From assembly GCF_017829975.1 (NCBI RefSeq), contig NZ_JAEEGA010000023.1, positions 1-64,000 on the forward strand: a stretch of DNA of 64,000 nucleotides. The letters are read 5' to 3'. Below the pieces are notes generated by a model. The model worked only from the letters and a program-made list of their open reading frames with translations, had not been told where the DNA came from and did not search any database. Shown here piece after piece: positions 17,122 to 30,354 of the stretch (within the stretch, counting starts at the first letter, position 1; every line of letters starts with the position of its first letter). Origin of the DNA: Vagococcus allomyrinae (lineage in GTDB: Bacteria; Bacillota; Bacilli; Lactobacillales; Vagococcaceae). Both the position numbers and the translations under genes were made by a program.

Positions 17122-17826
17122 TTAACCTCCTAAGTATGCTTTCTGAACCTCTTCACTTGCTAGCAATTCTTGGCCAGTTCCACTTAACACAATTTTCCCC
17201 GTTTCCAAGACATAACCTCGATCAGCAATTGACAAAGCCATATTAGCATTTTGTTCAATCAATAAGACCGTAGTTCCTTGTTTTTGGATATCTTGAATGA
17301 TGTTGAAGATCTCTTTAATAAAGATCGGCGCCAACCCCATTGAGGGCTCGTCTAAGAGGAGTAATTTAGGTTGTGACATCAGCGCTCGCCCCATGGCTAA
17401 CATCTGTTGTTCGCCTCCTGAGAGGGTCGAGGCGTCTTGGCCTTTCCGTTCAGCTAAAATCGGAAAACGCTCAAACACTTCTTTCATCATCTTTTTGTTT
17501 TCTTCTTTATTTTTGCGCAAGAAGGCGCCCATCTCTAAATTTTCCAAAACTGTTAAGCCTGGGAAAATATGACGACCTTCTGGAACTTGAGAGAGACCAG
17601 CAGCCACAATTTTTTGAGGCGGCACTTTTTCAATCGCCACCCCCTCAAATTCAACTGTGCCAGTAGTCGGTCGGATCAAGCCGGAAATCGTTCTTAAAAT
17701 AGTGGTTTTGCCAGCGCCATTCGCCCCAACTAGGGAGACGATTTCACCTTGGTTTACTTCAAAGGTGATTTTTCTAACAGCTTCAATCACGCCGTAATGA
17801 ACCGAAATATCGTTTACTTTTAACAT
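17122..17826 (-). CDS. livF: Branched-chain amino acid ABC importer ATPase LivF
   Basis: The 234-residue ATPase has Walker A GANGAGKTT, the signature LSGGEQQMLAMGRAL and Walker B LLLLDEPSMGLAP. The short LivF form lacks the extra C-terminal segment of LivG. Its start overlaps the livG stop by one base (TAATG). It works with LivG to power LivHM. Confidence 0.95.
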   Translation of the reverse strand: MLKVNDISVHYGVIEAVRKITFEVNQGEIVSLVGANGAGKTTILRTISGLIRPTTGTVEFEGVAIEKVPPQKIVAAGLSQVPEGRHIFPGLTVLENLEMGAFLRKNKEENKKMMKEVFERFPILAERKGQDASTLSGGEQQMLAMGRALMSQPKLLLLDEPSMGLAPIFIKEIFNIIQDIQKQGTTVLLIEQNANMALSIADRGYVLETGKIVLSGTGQELLASEEVQKAYLGG

Positions 17827-18602
17827 TACAACTCACCGCCTAAATACGCTTGAATTACTTTTGGATCATTTTTTATCTCTTCTGGTGTCCCTTTGGCGAT
17901 CAAACGACCATATTCCAAAACATACAATCGTTCGCATACATCCATCACTAAAGACATGTCGTGTTCGATCAACAAGATGGTAATGCCGAACTCCTGTTGA
18001 ATTTTGCGAATCAACTTGGTCAATTCTGCTGTCTCCTGGGGGTTCATACCGGCAGCTGGTTCGTCTAAAAACAGCACTTTCGGTTCCGTTGCTAAGGCGC
18101 GAACAATTTCCAACCGTCTTTGTTCACCATATGGTAAGTTTTTCGCCAAGGTGTCAATTTTATCTTCCAAATCGAAGATCGCCAAGAGTTCGATTACTTT
18201 GCGCCGCATCTCTGCCTCTTTTGCATAAAATTTTGGCAGACGTAACATGCTAGTCAAGAGTCCGACTTTATTTTTGCCGTTCATGGCAATCAAGACATTA
18301 TCCATGACCGTTAAATCTTTAAACAAGCGAATATTTTGAAACGTTCGACTCAACCCTAAAGCGGCAATCACGTAGGGCTTCTTGCCATTTAAGACTGCTT
18401 CTTGACCGTCGATGGTCAGCTTGACGGTCCCTTCAGAAGGCTCGTATACGCCTGTCAGCAAGTTAAATAAGGTGGTCTTGCCGGCACCGTTCGGTCCGAT
18501 TAGGCCGACTAATTCATTTTCTACCAACTCGATATTCACATTGGAAACGGCAGCCAAGCCACCAAAGTTTTTCGTTAAATTACTTACTTCCAGTAGTGAC
18601 AT
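17826..18602 (-). CDS. livG: Branched-chain amino acid ABC importer ATPase LivG
   Basis: The protein has 258 residues from the preferred ATG at 18602, which GGGGG precedes by 8 bases. It has Walker A GPNGAGKTT, signature YGEQRRLEIVRAL, Walker B VLFLDEPAAGMNP, and the LivG-type C-terminal YGRLIAKGTPEEIKNDPKVI. Its 5' end overlaps the livM coding region, which indicates coupled translation. Confidence 0.95.
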   Translation of the reverse strand: MSLLEVSNLTKNFGGLAAVSNVNIELVENELVGLIGPNGAGKTTLFNLLTGVYEPSEGTVKLTIDGQEAVLNGKKPYVIAALGLSRTFQNIRLFKDLTVMDNVLIAMNGKNKVGLLTSMLRLPKFYAKEAEMRRKVIELLAIFDLEDKIDTLAKNLPYGEQRRLEIVRALATEPKVLFLDEPAAGMNPQETAELTKLIRKIQQEFGITILLIEHDMSLVMDVCERLYVLEYGRLIAKGTPEEIKNDPKVIQAYLGGEL

Positions 18603-19578
18603 GGTCATCGCCCCCTGTTCCCTTTTTATTCAACAGTTTTTTAACTGAAAATTCCCACGTTCCAAGCAACCCACCTGGTTTAAAAATCATGATAATGATC
18701 AGCAACAACGAATAGATAATCATTCGTAATTCACCGATATCCCGCAGGAAGTAGTTCAATACCCCTAGCAAAATAGCTGCCACAAAGGTACCTGTTAAAC
18801 TGCCGATGCCGCCGAAAACAACGATAATTAAAATATCTACCGATTTCATAAAGGCAAAATCTTTTGGAATAATCATGCCCACATAACTGGCATGTAACGA
18901 ACCAGCAACACTAGCCGTCATGGCGCCAATAATAAAGGCAGTCACTTTATATTTCGTTGTATTGACGCCCATAGATTCTGCCGCGATCTCATCTTCCCGA
19001 ATGGCCAGGGTTGCTCGACCTGGTCCGCTATGAATATAATTGGCAATCACAACCGTCGTAATCACCATAAACACAAACACCATTTGCCAATTCGCAAAAG
19101 CTTCAATTCCAAAGATGCCAGCAGCACCGCCAGTGGCAAATAAACCGCCGTCTGACTGGTCATTGCCATTGACGATCACAATGCGGATAATCTCCGCAAT
19201 CCCAAGTGTTGCGATGGCCAGATAATCGCCTTTGAGCCGCAAGGTTGGCACACCAACCATGCCAGCAACTGCGCCAGCAATGACCATTCCCACTAAAATA
19301 CTCAGAAAGAATCCTAAAAGTCCAGGCAACTTGTTGGCAACCATCCCAGTTGCATAGGCACCAATCGCCATAAAGCCAGCATGTCCTAGGGAGAACTGCC
19401 CAGAAAAACCGATGATCAAGTTCAAGCCACTAGCCAAAATCACGTTGATCCCAATGGTAATCAGTAAATCCTGAATCACTGGATTGATAACGCCGATTTG
19501 TTGAAATAGCATAATAAGCAAATAGACAGCAACTGCTAGGCCTAGCCAGACAACATTATATCGTAAATTCTTTTTCAT
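18580..19578 (-). CDS. livM: Branched-chain amino acid ABC importer permease LivM
   Basis: This 332-residue permease has about ten membrane helices and the LivM blocks NLIIGFSGQFSLGHAGFMAI and GRATLAIREDEIAAESMGVN, the latter containing the ATPase-contact loop. It forms the channel with LivH and is encoded 10 bases downstream of livH. Confidence 0.94.
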   Translation of the reverse strand: MKKNLRYNVVWLGLAVAVYLLIMLFQQIGVINPVIQDLLITIGINVILASGLNLIIGFSGQFSLGHAGFMAIGAYATGMVANKLPGLLGFFLSILVGMVIAGAVAGMVGVPTLRLKGDYLAIATLGIAEIIRIVIVNGNDQSDGGLFATGGAAGIFGIEAFANWQMVFVFMVITTVVIANYIHSGPGRATLAIREDEIAAESMGVNTTKYKVTAFIIGAMTASVAGSLHASYVGMIIPKDFAFMKSVDILIIVVFGGIGSLTGTFVAAILLGVLNYFLRDIGELRMIIYSLLLIIIMIFKPGGLLGTWEFSVKKLLNKKGTGGDDHVTTGSK

Positions 19579-19588
19579 CTGTCATCAC

Positions 19589-20476
19589 CTAAACTTTCTC
19601 TTTAACATTTTTACCAAGTAAGCCTGCTGGTTTAATTAGTAAAATAACGATTAGAATCCCATAGACGATGGCATCTTTATACTGAGCCATGCCTTCAATT
19701 GGAGAGCCACTGATAAAGGTTTCAATCACGCCGATGGCAAACCCACCTAAGGCGGCTCCTGGAATAATCCCAATCCCTCCAAAGACGGCGGCCACGAAGG
19801 CTTTCAAGCCTGGGGTGACACCCATCAACGGGTCAATGCTGTTGTAATAGAGTCCAATTAGAACACCGGCAGCTGCCGCTAAGGCCGACCCAATCGCAAA
19901 GGTAAATGATATAGTGCGGTCGACGTTAATGCCCATTAACTTAGCTGCATCTGGGTCGACACTAACCGCACGCATCGCTTTTCCCATCTTGGTTCCTTTA
20001 ACGATGAATTGCAATAAAACCATTAGCACAATGGTTGTCACCAAGATGATCACTTGAATATTGCTGATTTCGAATAAGCCTAAGTCATAATTTTTCGGTT
20101 TAATGGCTTGAGGGAAGGCTCGCACTTCTGGCCCTACAAAATAAACCATTAAATTTTGGATCAAAAAGGACACGCCAATTGCGGTAATTAAGGCCGCAAT
20201 CCGAGTGGAGCCTCGTAATGGCCGATAAGCCAAAAACTCAATCAAAACACCAATGATTGAGCAACTAATCATTGAAAGTAAGAGGGCCGGTAAAAAAGGC
20301 AACCCAATTTTTGAAATTAAATAATAGCCGATAAACGCCCCTAACATGTAAATCTCACCATGGGCAAAGTTAATCAATTTAATAATACCATATACCATCG
20401 TATAGCCTAGAGCAATCAGAGCATAAATACTCCCTAATGAAAGCCCATTGATCAGCTGTTGAAAGAATATATCCAT
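19589..20476 (-). CDS. livH: Branched-chain amino acid ABC importer permease LivH
   Basis: This 295-residue permease has about eight membrane helices. Typical LivH blocks are LSLGSIYALIALGYTMVYGI and KLINFAHGEIYMLGAF at the N-terminus, and GKAMRAVSVDPDAAKLMGIN as the ATPase-contact loop. It follows livJ across a 98-base gap that contains a GC-rich hairpin. Confidence 0.94.
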   Translation of the reverse strand: MDIFFQQLINGLSLGSIYALIALGYTMVYGIIKLINFAHGEIYMLGAFIGYYLISKIGLPFLPALLLSMISCSIIGVLIEFLAYRPLRGSTRIAALITAIGVSFLIQNLMVYFVGPEVRAFPQAIKPKNYDLGLFEISNIQVIILVTTIVLMVLLQFIVKGTKMGKAMRAVSVDPDAAKLMGINVDRTISFTFAIGSALAAAAGVLIGLYYNSIDPLMGVTPGLKAFVAAVFGGIGIIPGAALGGFAIGVIETFISGSPIEGMAQYKDAIVYGILIVILLIKPAGLLGKNVKEKV

Positions 20477-20508
20477 AATGCATCCCTTCCATTCTAAAGT
20501 TATAAAGA

Positions 20509-20536
20509 GGGAGAGACAGTCGTCTCACCCTCTCCC
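20509..20536 (-). terminator. Hairpin between livJ and livH (possible partial terminator)
   Basis: GGGAGAG pairs with CTCTCCC around a 14-base loop, followed on the minus strand only by CTTTAT. A weak terminator or mRNA-stabilising hairpin would give more binding protein than permease. Confidence 0.5.
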
Positions 20537-20574
20537 CTTTGCTTGTTAGTCGTTAAACAAGCGATTTATTCCCT

Positions 20575-21753
20575 TTACGGTTCAACAATATCAGAACTGG
20601 TTTCTTTTCCTTCTGTCAAACCAATTACTACTGCAGCTTTCTCAGGGTTGTGATCTTTATCGATCGACATTTTACCGGTAACACCGACAAAATCTTTTAG
20701 TTTAGCCAATTCATCTTTGATTTTCACACTGTCTGCTTCGCCAGCTGCTTCAATCGCATCTTTTAGCATGTAAACAGAGTCATAAGCCAAGGCGTTAAAT
20801 GAGCTTGGTGTTTTATCTTTATACTCTGCTTTAAAGTCTTTCACAAAATCGGCCACTTTATCCGTGGCAGGCGCATTTTCAGAGAAGTGAGACGTGTAGT
20901 ATACTTCGTTGACATTTTCAGCTCCAGCAATTTCAACTAACTTAGGATCAGAGAAACCATCTGCCCCTAAAATCGGCTGGGTAATGCCCATTTCCCGTGC
21001 TTGTTTAATGATCAAACCAGCTTCTGTGTAATACCCTGGAATGTAGATGAAATCAAAGTCTTTGTCTTTGATTTTCGTCAAAGTTGCTTTAAAATCTTTG
21101 TCCTTTTCAACAAAGTTTTCGTTGGCCACAACCTCACCTGTAAAGGTATCTTTAAAGGCTTTTGTTAGACCTTTACCGTAGTCACTTGAATTATCACCAA
21201 TAATAACTGCTTTTTTACCCCCAAGGTTATCTGAAGCATATTTAGCCAAGATGCTTCCTTGGAATGAATCCTGATAACAAGTTCTAAAGATAAACTCTTG
21301 AACCGTTTCATTGGCAACCGTGATCGCATCGTCGGTCCCTGAAGGTGTAATTGCTGGGACCTGGGCTTTAGTCAAGTTGGGAATCGTCGCTTTAGTAGCA
21401 CCTGAAGTCGCTGGCCCAATTATCGCCACGACACCATCATTGGTCAAACTTGCGGCAACGGAAACGGCCTCGCCAGTTTCTGATTTGTTGTCTTTGACCA
21501 CTAGCTTAATTGGTTTGCCTAAAATCCCACCATCGTCATTGATCTTTTTAACCGCTAACTCAATGCCTTCTTTTTCTTGAATACCATAAGCCGAAACCGC
21601 CCCTGATAACTCAAGGTTGACCCCGATTTTAATTTCTTTATCATCTTTTCCAGCAGCGTTACCGCTACCTGCTGAGCCAGCACTATCACCACCGCCACAA
21701 GCAGCCAATAGCAACATCGACGCTGCCATCAAAAATCCAAATTTTTTCTTCAT
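20575..21753 (-). CDS. livJ: Branched-chain amino acid-binding lipoprotein LivJ
   Basis: The start at 21753 gives 392 residues and a clean lipoprotein signal with lipobox LAAC (Cys19); a longer frame to 21861 would run through the promoter. The mature protein is a class I periplasmic-binding fold with typical blocks (IKIGVNLELSGAVSAYG; VVAIIGPATSGATKA). It binds leucine, isoleucine and valine, or related amino acids, outside the membrane. The promoter carries a CodY box. Confidence 0.93.
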   Translation of the reverse strand: MKKKFGFLMAASMLLLAACGGGDSAGSAGSGNAAGKDDKEIKIGVNLELSGAVSAYGIQEKEGIELAVKKINDDGGILGKPIKLVVKDNKSETGEAVSVAASLTNDGVVAIIGPATSGATKATIPNLTKAQVPAITPSGTDDAITVANETVQEFIFRTCYQDSFQGSILAKYASDNLGGKKAVIIGDNSSDYGKGLTKAFKDTFTGEVVANENFVEKDKDFKATLTKIKDKDFDFIYIPGYYTEAGLIIKQAREMGITQPILGADGFSDPKLVEIAGAENVNEVYYTSHFSENAPATDKVADFVKDFKAEYKDKTPSSFNALAYDSVYMLKDAIEAAGEADSVKIKDELAKLKDFVGVTGKMSIDKDHNPEKAAVVIGLTEGKETSSDIVEP

Positions 21754-21807
21754 AATAAAACCCCCGTGTATTAGTATCTCTTTAAAAATAAATTTAAGAT
21801 GTATCTT

Positions 21808-21852
21808 AATATAAGGGATATTGCATCTAATGTCAAGAATTTTCTGACAATT
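21808..21852 (-). promoter_or_regulatory. liv operon promoter with CodY box
   Basis: On the minus strand the -35 is TTGACA (21836-21831), the spacer is 17 bases, and the -10 is TATATT (21813-21808). Directly upstream, AATTTTCTGACAATT (21838-21852, plus strand) matches the CodY consensus AATTTTCWGAAAATT at 14 of 15 positions. CodY bound to branched-chain amino acids and GTP would repress this importer. Confidence 0.88.
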
Positions 21853-21998
21853 CGTTTTCAACTATTCACATCTGCATTTTTGGGCAGGTCAATTTTGTGC
21901 AGTTATGCCGTAATGAACGCCAAAATTTCGCTATTTCTGGAAATCCATCAGGCAGAAACGAATAATCGTTTTATCGATTTCTTCACAAAGTTGTAAAA

Positions 21999-22077
21999 AA
22001 AGAGAGGCTATCTGACTAAGGGAATCTGTTCATCATTTCTGATGGCCTGTCATTCCCTAATCAAGTAGGCCTCTCTC
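21999..22077 (-). terminator. Long two-part hairpin terminator after the ROK gene
   Basis: On the minus strand AGAGAGGCCTA pairs with TAGCCTCTCT, and inside it TAGGGAAT pairs with ATTCCCTTA. A T7 run follows. The 79-base nested form is longer than a usual terminator. Confidence 0.75.
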
Positions 22078-22083
22078 GATCAT

Positions 22084-22962
22084 CTAGCTAAGGGTCTGTT
22101 GCTGATAAAAATTGGCAACGGCCCCAATTAAATTGGCATCATTTTTAAATTCACAGGTTTTAATGACTGGTTCAAAGTCAATAATTTCATGATCTGCAAA
22201 CAGTTCTAGCACGCGCCGATTGACCTCCTCTAACAAACCAGGTTTGGCAGAGACACCGCCACCGATCACGATACATTCCGGGTCCAAGGTAAATTGTAAG
22301 CTAAAGACCCCTCTTGCCACGTAATTGTAAAAATTTTCAACTTCTTCTGCAGCGATCTCGTCTCCCTCAGTAGCTAAACGAAAGACCTCTTCACCAGAGA
22401 CGCTCCCTTTTTCTAAATCATGACGGAGACAATAACGATCAGCCATTTTAACAGCTGTCCCGACCCCGCTAAAGGTCTGGTTGCCATCGAGGTAAATCAA
22501 ACCAAATTCGCCGCCATAGAGGTGAGCGCCTTTTTCCACTTGACCGTTTTTAATAATCGCGCCGCCTACGCCTGTTCCTAAAACTAAAAACAAGACATCT
22601 TGATACTCTCGAGCGGCCCCTTTCCAAACTTCCGCCATCCCTGCAGAGTTGGCATCATTCTCAAAAGCCACTGGTAAACCAAAATACGCTTCTAATTCAG
22701 CTTGAATTGGGAAGTGGTGAATATAAGGAATGGCACTAATCCCTTCAATCACTCCCTTTTGACTATTAACTGCCCCAGGCGCACTAATCGCAACGCCTTC
22801 TAAGTCTTCCTCTGAAAAACCGTCTTTTACCGCTTTCATTTGGCTTTTTAAGTCTTGCCATGTCTTGGGTGTCGGAAACTGTTCTTGTTGCTCCAACCGA
22901 TCATTTTTCCACAATCCATGCTTGATTCCTGTACCGCCCCAGTCAAAAACTAAAACTGACAT
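22084..22962 (-). CDS. ROK-family sugar kinase
   Basis: With the start at 22962 (GAGGGG 6 bases upstream) the protein has 292 residues. It has the phosphate loop DWGGTGIKHG at the N-terminus, the ROK block LGTGVGGAIIKNGQVEKGAH, and VIGGGVSAKPGL near the C-terminus. ROK kinases without a helix-turn-helix phosphorylate glucose, mannose, fructose or amino sugars. The ROK zinc-binding CxCGxxGC motif is not evident: the usual position reads GLIYLDGNQT. Substrate not assigned. Confidence 0.85.
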   Translation of the reverse strand: MSVLVFDWGGTGIKHGLWKNDRLEQQEQFPTPKTWQDLKSQMKAVKDGFSEEDLEGVAISAPGAVNSQKGVIEGISAIPYIHHFPIQAELEAYFGLPVAFENDANSAGMAEVWKGAAREYQDVLFLVLGTGVGGAIIKNGQVEKGAHLYGGEFGLIYLDGNQTFSGVGTAVKMADRYCLRHDLEKGSVSGEEVFRLATEGDEIAAEEVENFYNYVARGVFSLQFTLDPECIVIGGGVSAKPGLLEEVNRRVLELFADHEIIDFEPVIKTCEFKNDANLIGAVANFYQQQTLS

Positions 22963-23010
22963 ATGTTCCCCTCGCTTCATGATAATCTTTCCTCTATGAG
23001 TATACCTTGT

Positions 23011-23466
23011 TTAAATAATTTTTTCTAGAATAACTTGATGTTTAAGTAATTGTCCTGCTTCATAAATCGGTTCAGAATAATGCTCAATAAAGTAGTTTTC
23101 GATGACCTCTTTCACCGTAAATCCCAGATGTTGGTAAAGGCTCAATGCTGGACCTGAAATGTCTCCCGTCTTAATCACAACTTTTACTGGAACAAGCTCA
23201 TCTTGAAGTTGTCCGATACCATAGGTTAATAATTGACGGCCAATCCCTCGCCCTTGAGATTCCTCGGCAACAGCTAAATTCATGACTTCATACTGAGTGG
23301 CTGACTGCCTTTGGATCACGATCACGCCAACGACTTTTGGCCCTTCCCGATAGACGTAGACCGTGGATGTCTCAAGATAGACTGCCACTTTTCCCCGCTC
23401 AGGATCTGCTAATAGTAACAGCTCCCACGGGTATTCCTCAGTGTTTGTGATCACAGTGATGCTCAT
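23011..23466 (-). CDS. GNAT-family N-acetyltransferase
   Basis: The 151-residue protein carries the acetyl-CoA binding block VAEESQGRGIGRQLLTYGI (pattern Q-x-x-G-x-G/A) and ends with the motif B helix SLYQHLGFTVKEVIENYF. GGAGG lies 6 bases before the ATG, inside the yidD coding end (29-base overlap), so translation is coupled. The substrate is unknown. Confidence 0.85.
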   Translation of the reverse strand: MSITVITNTEEYPWELLLLADPERGKVAVYLETSTVYVYREGPKVVGVIVIQRQSATQYEVMNLAVAEESQGRGIGRQLLTYGIGQLQDELVPVKVVIKTGDISGPALSLYQHLGFTVKEVIENYFIEHYSEPIYEAGQLLKHQVILEKII

Positions 23467-23740
23467 CTTTTAACCTCCGATCATAGGGTCCGTGATACTC
23501 TTGGTCCGGGTTTCGCCGTAGCGTAAACTTAAAGGGGACATAATCGATGCCGCCTCGAATAAAAGGGTGACACCTTAAGATTCGGCCCAGCCCCATGACA
23601 AACCCCTTAAAAGCACCGTGAGTGCCTACCGCATCCACCATGTATTGAGAACAGGTCGGATGATAACGACAACGACGAGGCACCCCTGGAGAGATTCGTC
23701 TTTGATAAAATGTAACCACACTAATAATAATTTTTTTCAT
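23438..23740 (-). CDS. yidD: YidD, membrane protein insertion efficiency factor
   Basis: The start at 23740 (GGGGC upstream) gives 100 residues. The conserved core RRCRYHPTCSQYMVDAV and GLGRILRCHPF is diagnostic of the YidD family (UPF0161). YidD is a small membrane-associated protein that assists YidC-dependent membrane insertion. It precedes a GNAT gene with overlap. Confidence 0.93.
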   Translation of the reverse strand: MKKIIISVVTFYQRRISPGVPRRCRYHPTCSQYMVDAVGTHGAFKGFVMGLGRILRCHPFIRGGIDYVPFKFTLRRNPDQEYHGPYDRRLKDEHHCDHKH

Positions 23741-23838
23741 AACTATGCCCCTATCGTTTTCCCCTAACACTTCTCATCAACACGCAACTTTCTTCTGTAG
23801 CCACGGCCAATATAACGATGTCCCCAAAAATCAAATAA

Positions 23839-23870
23839 AAGGCCGTGAACATCGTTCTGTCCACGGCACG
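23839..23870 (-). terminator. Terminator after the EpuA-like gene
   Basis: GCCGTG...CACGGC on the minus strand is followed by CTTTTATTT, just after the stop codon at 23873. Confidence 0.75.
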
Positions 23871-23872
23871 GC

Positions 23873-24052
23873 TTATTTAAAGAAATCAGTAATATGGGTC
23901 CAGGTTTCTTCCTTAAAGACATCCTTTGATTTGCCATCACCGATGACCCCATAACCGATCATCGTACCTGCTACAAACAAGCCAAGTATGAGGGCAATCA
24001 CAATGATTATTTTCAATAATTGTTTTAGGACATATTTTGTCGATGTACCCAT
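23873..24052 (-). CDS. EpuA-like small membrane protein (annotated elsewhere as RNA polymerase subunit beta, DNA-directed)
   Basis: A 59-residue protein begins MGTSTKYVLKQLLK. One membrane helix (about 14-35, IIIVIALILGLFVAGTMIGY) precedes a short outer tail with WTHITDFFK. This matches the EpuA/small RpoB-associated family commonly encoded right after murA in Enterococcus and Streptococcus. GGAGC lies upstream and it starts 26 bases after the murA stop. Function is not established; the common RNA polymerase label comes from weak naming. Confidence 0.75.
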   Translation of the reverse strand: MGTSTKYVLKQLLKIIIVIALILGLFVAGTMIGYGVIGDGKSKDVFKEETWTHITDFFK

Positions 24053-24077
24053 AGATGAGCTCCTTGATATTGATTAT

Positions 24078-25391
24078 TTAGACTTTTTCACTGCTGATAA
24101 CTTTTTTTGCCACTACGACATTACCTAAACGATCATAGCGTTCAATTTTAGCGCCTAGACTTCTCAATTTCTCATGGAAATTGTAGTAGCCACGATCCAA
24201 GTATTCTAAATGAGTCACTTTAGTCTGATCTTCAGCTACTAAGCCTACTAAAACCAAGGCAGCAGCGGCACGCAAATCTGTGGCAGCAACTTCTGCTCCA
24301 TGTAAGGTTGAACGGTTGTAAATATAAGCGACATTATTGTCAATCTTGAAATCCGCTCCCATTTTAGCCATTTCAACTAGATGTTGGTAACGATTCTCAA
24401 AAACGGTTTCTGTGACCACACTAGTACCTTCGGCTACGGTTTGCAACGCACTCATCTGCGCTTGCATATCCGTTGGAAAACCTGGATGAGGCAGAGTCTT
24501 AATGTCAGTGGATTTTAGGGTTTTAGGACCAATAACACGGATGCCATCCCCTTCATCAATGACTTCAACACCCATTTCTCGCAATTTTGAGACTAATGGA
24601 CCATTGTGCTCAATCATTGCTTCTTCGATGTAAACATCACCTTCTGTCATAGCGGCGGCAACCATAAAGGTGCCTGCTTCGATCCGATCTTGCACGATCC
24701 GGTGAGAAACCGCGACTAACCGCTCGACACCATCGATTTTCATGGTTTCAGTTCCGGCACCACTGATCTTCGCTCCCATCTTGTTTAAGACATTTGCGAG
24801 ATCGACAATTTCAGGTTCTCTTGCAACGTTTTCGATGGTGGTTGTCCCTTTGGCACGAACGGCGGCCATCATGATATTTTGCGTGGCCCCAACACTTGGA
24901 AAATCCAAATAAATACGAGCGCCAACTAAGCCGTTTTCAGCATGTGCTTCAATGTAGCCATCTTCTTGTTTGATGGTGGCTCCTAGTGCTTGGAATCCTT
25001 TTAAGTGCAAGTCAATTGGACGTGAACCGATGGCACAGCCACCTGGCATCGCCACGCGTGCGTGGTTGTTTCGCGCTAATAGTGGTCCCATGACCACGAT
25101 CGAGGCTCTCATTTGACTGACGTATTCGTATGGCGCCTCATCCAATAATGGACGGCTGGCATCAATTGTCATCGTGTTATTATCTTCATCAAAGTTAATT
25201 TCTGTATTTAAATGTTTAATTACTTCTTTCATCATAAAAACATCGGATAAGATCGGGACATTTTCTAACGTCGTCATTCCCTCTTCTGCCAATAGGCTAG
25301 CTGCTAAGATAGGCAAGACTGCGTTCTTCGCACCCTCAATTTTAACATTTCCTTTTAGCTGGTTGCCGCCTTGAACAATAATATGATCCAT
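24078..25391 (-). CDS. murA: UDP-N-acetylglucosamine 1-carboxyvinyltransferase
   Basis: The 437-residue protein begins with the MurA pattern [20 protein letters not shown] and has the active-site loop [11 protein letters not shown] with Cys119, the fosfomycin-alkylated cysteine. It catalyses the first committed step of peptidoglycan synthesis, adding enolpyruvate to UDP-GlcNAc. Its place after the ATP synthase operon and a DUF1146 gene is conserved in Firmicutes, where this paralogue is often called murAA. Confidence 0.96.
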   Translation of the reverse strand: MDHIIVQGGNQLKGNVKIEGAKNAVLPILAASLLAEEGMTTLENVPILSDVFMMKEVIKHLNTEINFDEDNNTMTIDASRPLLDEAPYEYVSQMRASIVVMGPLLARNNHARVAMPGGCAIGSRPIDLHLKGFQALGATIKQEDGYIEAHAENGLVGARIYLDFPSVGATQNIMMAAVRAKGTTTIENVAREPEIVDLANVLNKMGAKISGAGTETMKIDGVERLVAVSHRIVQDRIEAGTFMVAAAMTEGDVYIEEAMIEHNGPLVSKLREMGVEVIDEGDGIRVIGPKTLKSTDIKTLPHPGFPTDMQAQMSALQTVAEGTSVVTETVFENRYQHLVEMAKMGADFKIDNNVAYIYNRSTLHGAEVAATDLRAAAALVLVGLVAEDQTKVTHLEYLDRGYYNFHEKLRSLGAKIERYDRLGNVVVAKKVISSEKV

Positions 25392-25488
25392 CGTGTTCCC
25401 CCCAAGATATTTTCAAACAAACTCCGACTAGTATAACATACCTTGCGAATCATTGACAGTACAATCATCATATTTTAATATGACTGTC

Positions 25489-25728
25489 TTACGGTTGTAC
25501 TATTGTTAACATAAAATTACGCACTAATGTCATGCATTCCAAGAAAAAAGAACTGGCTGTAAACCCAATTGCAAACGAGATCAGCAAGAACAACATGCGA
25601 ATTCGCGTCGTGTTTGTTTGTTTAAAGAAGGACTCAGTACGCAATGATTGCATGGCCCAAAAAGTTAAGTACACAAAGGCAAAGTGACTGACTAATCTGA
25701 CTAAGGCATCAATTCCATAAACTTGCAT
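25489..25728 (-). CDS. DUF1146 family small membrane protein (YwzB-like)
   Basis: The 79-residue protein has two hydrophobic segments (about 10-25 and 46-63) and the block FVYLTFWAMQSLRTESFFK. Family members usually lie between atpC and murA in Firmicutes, as here. The function is unknown. An AAAGGAGG ribosome site lies 8 bases from the ATG. Confidence 0.82.
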   Translation of the reverse strand: MQVYGIDALVRLVSHFAFVYLTFWAMQSLRTESFFKQTNTTRIRMLFLLISFAIGFTASSFFLECMTLVRNFMLTIVQP

Positions 25729-25953
25729 AGGGTCGATCCTCCTTTATATTTTTGAAACTGTTTATAGTTTAGCATAGTTAATGAAAAAAAAAAAGAAAGA
25801 GTGCCTAAAAAGAAGTCTTAAACTAGCGAATTTACAGCATTCTTAATACTATACATACATTTAACGAACGGAAATCATCTCAATATTCAGGTGATTAAAC
25901 GAAGAGATTACGACTAGACCCACTGATACTCCTTTGTTTGCTCCACAAAAAAA

Positions 25954-25991
25954 ACACCAGATAAGAATTATCACATTCTCATCTGGTATTT
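25954..25991 (-). terminator. Terminator of the ATP synthase operon
   Basis: ACCAGATGAGAAT pairs with ATTCTTATCTGGT on the minus strand, followed by a T8 run, directly after atpC. Confidence 0.9.
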
Positions 25992-25993
25992 AA

Positions 25994-26413
25994 CTATTTA
26001 CGCGACACGTTAATCCGGTTAATTGCACGTGATAAGGCAACTTCTGCCCGGCGTAACTGATCAATATCGTGTTCTTTTTTAGCCTCTTCGATAATCTCTT
26101 CCGCTCGTTGTTTGGCACGTTCTGCTCGAGAAACATCGATATCGCTTGGTTTTTCCGCACTATCTGCAATAATCGTCAAAATATTATCACGTACTTCCAT
26201 AATGCCACCATTAATTGCCACAATATCTTGTTCTTTGCTATCACGGTCGTTTTTAATACGAACTTCATCAATCGACAATGGCACGATAATCGGGGCGTGA
26301 TTGGGTAAAATTCCCAACTCGCCATCGATCGTCCGAACCACTACTAATTGCGCTTCAGGATTTTCATAGCTAAGACCATCTGGAGTCACTATCTCTACTT
26401 TTAAGTGAGCCAT
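25994..26413 (-). CDS. atpC: ATP synthase F1 epsilon subunit
   Basis: The 139-residue protein has the N-terminal beta sandwich (VEIVTPDGLSYENPEAQ; GELGILPNHAPIIVPL) and a C-terminal helical hairpin (RAERAKQRAEEIIEEAKKE). It forms the central stalk foot with gamma and regulates ATP hydrolysis. It is the last gene of the operon. Confidence 0.97.
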   Translation of the reverse strand: MAHLKVEIVTPDGLSYENPEAQLVVVRTIDGELGILPNHAPIIVPLSIDEVRIKNDRDSKEQDIVAINGGIMEVRDNILTIIADSAEKPSDIDVSRAERAKQRAEEIIEEAKKEHDIDQLRRAEVALSRAINRINVSRK

Positions 26414-26429
26414 AGTTCTACCTCCATTC

Positions 26430-28779
<2,350 letters not shown>

Positions 28780-28790
28780 TCACCATCTTT

Positions 28791-30329
<1,539 letters not shown>

Positions 30330-30354
30330 TCACCTCTTTTTTCTCATTTCACTG

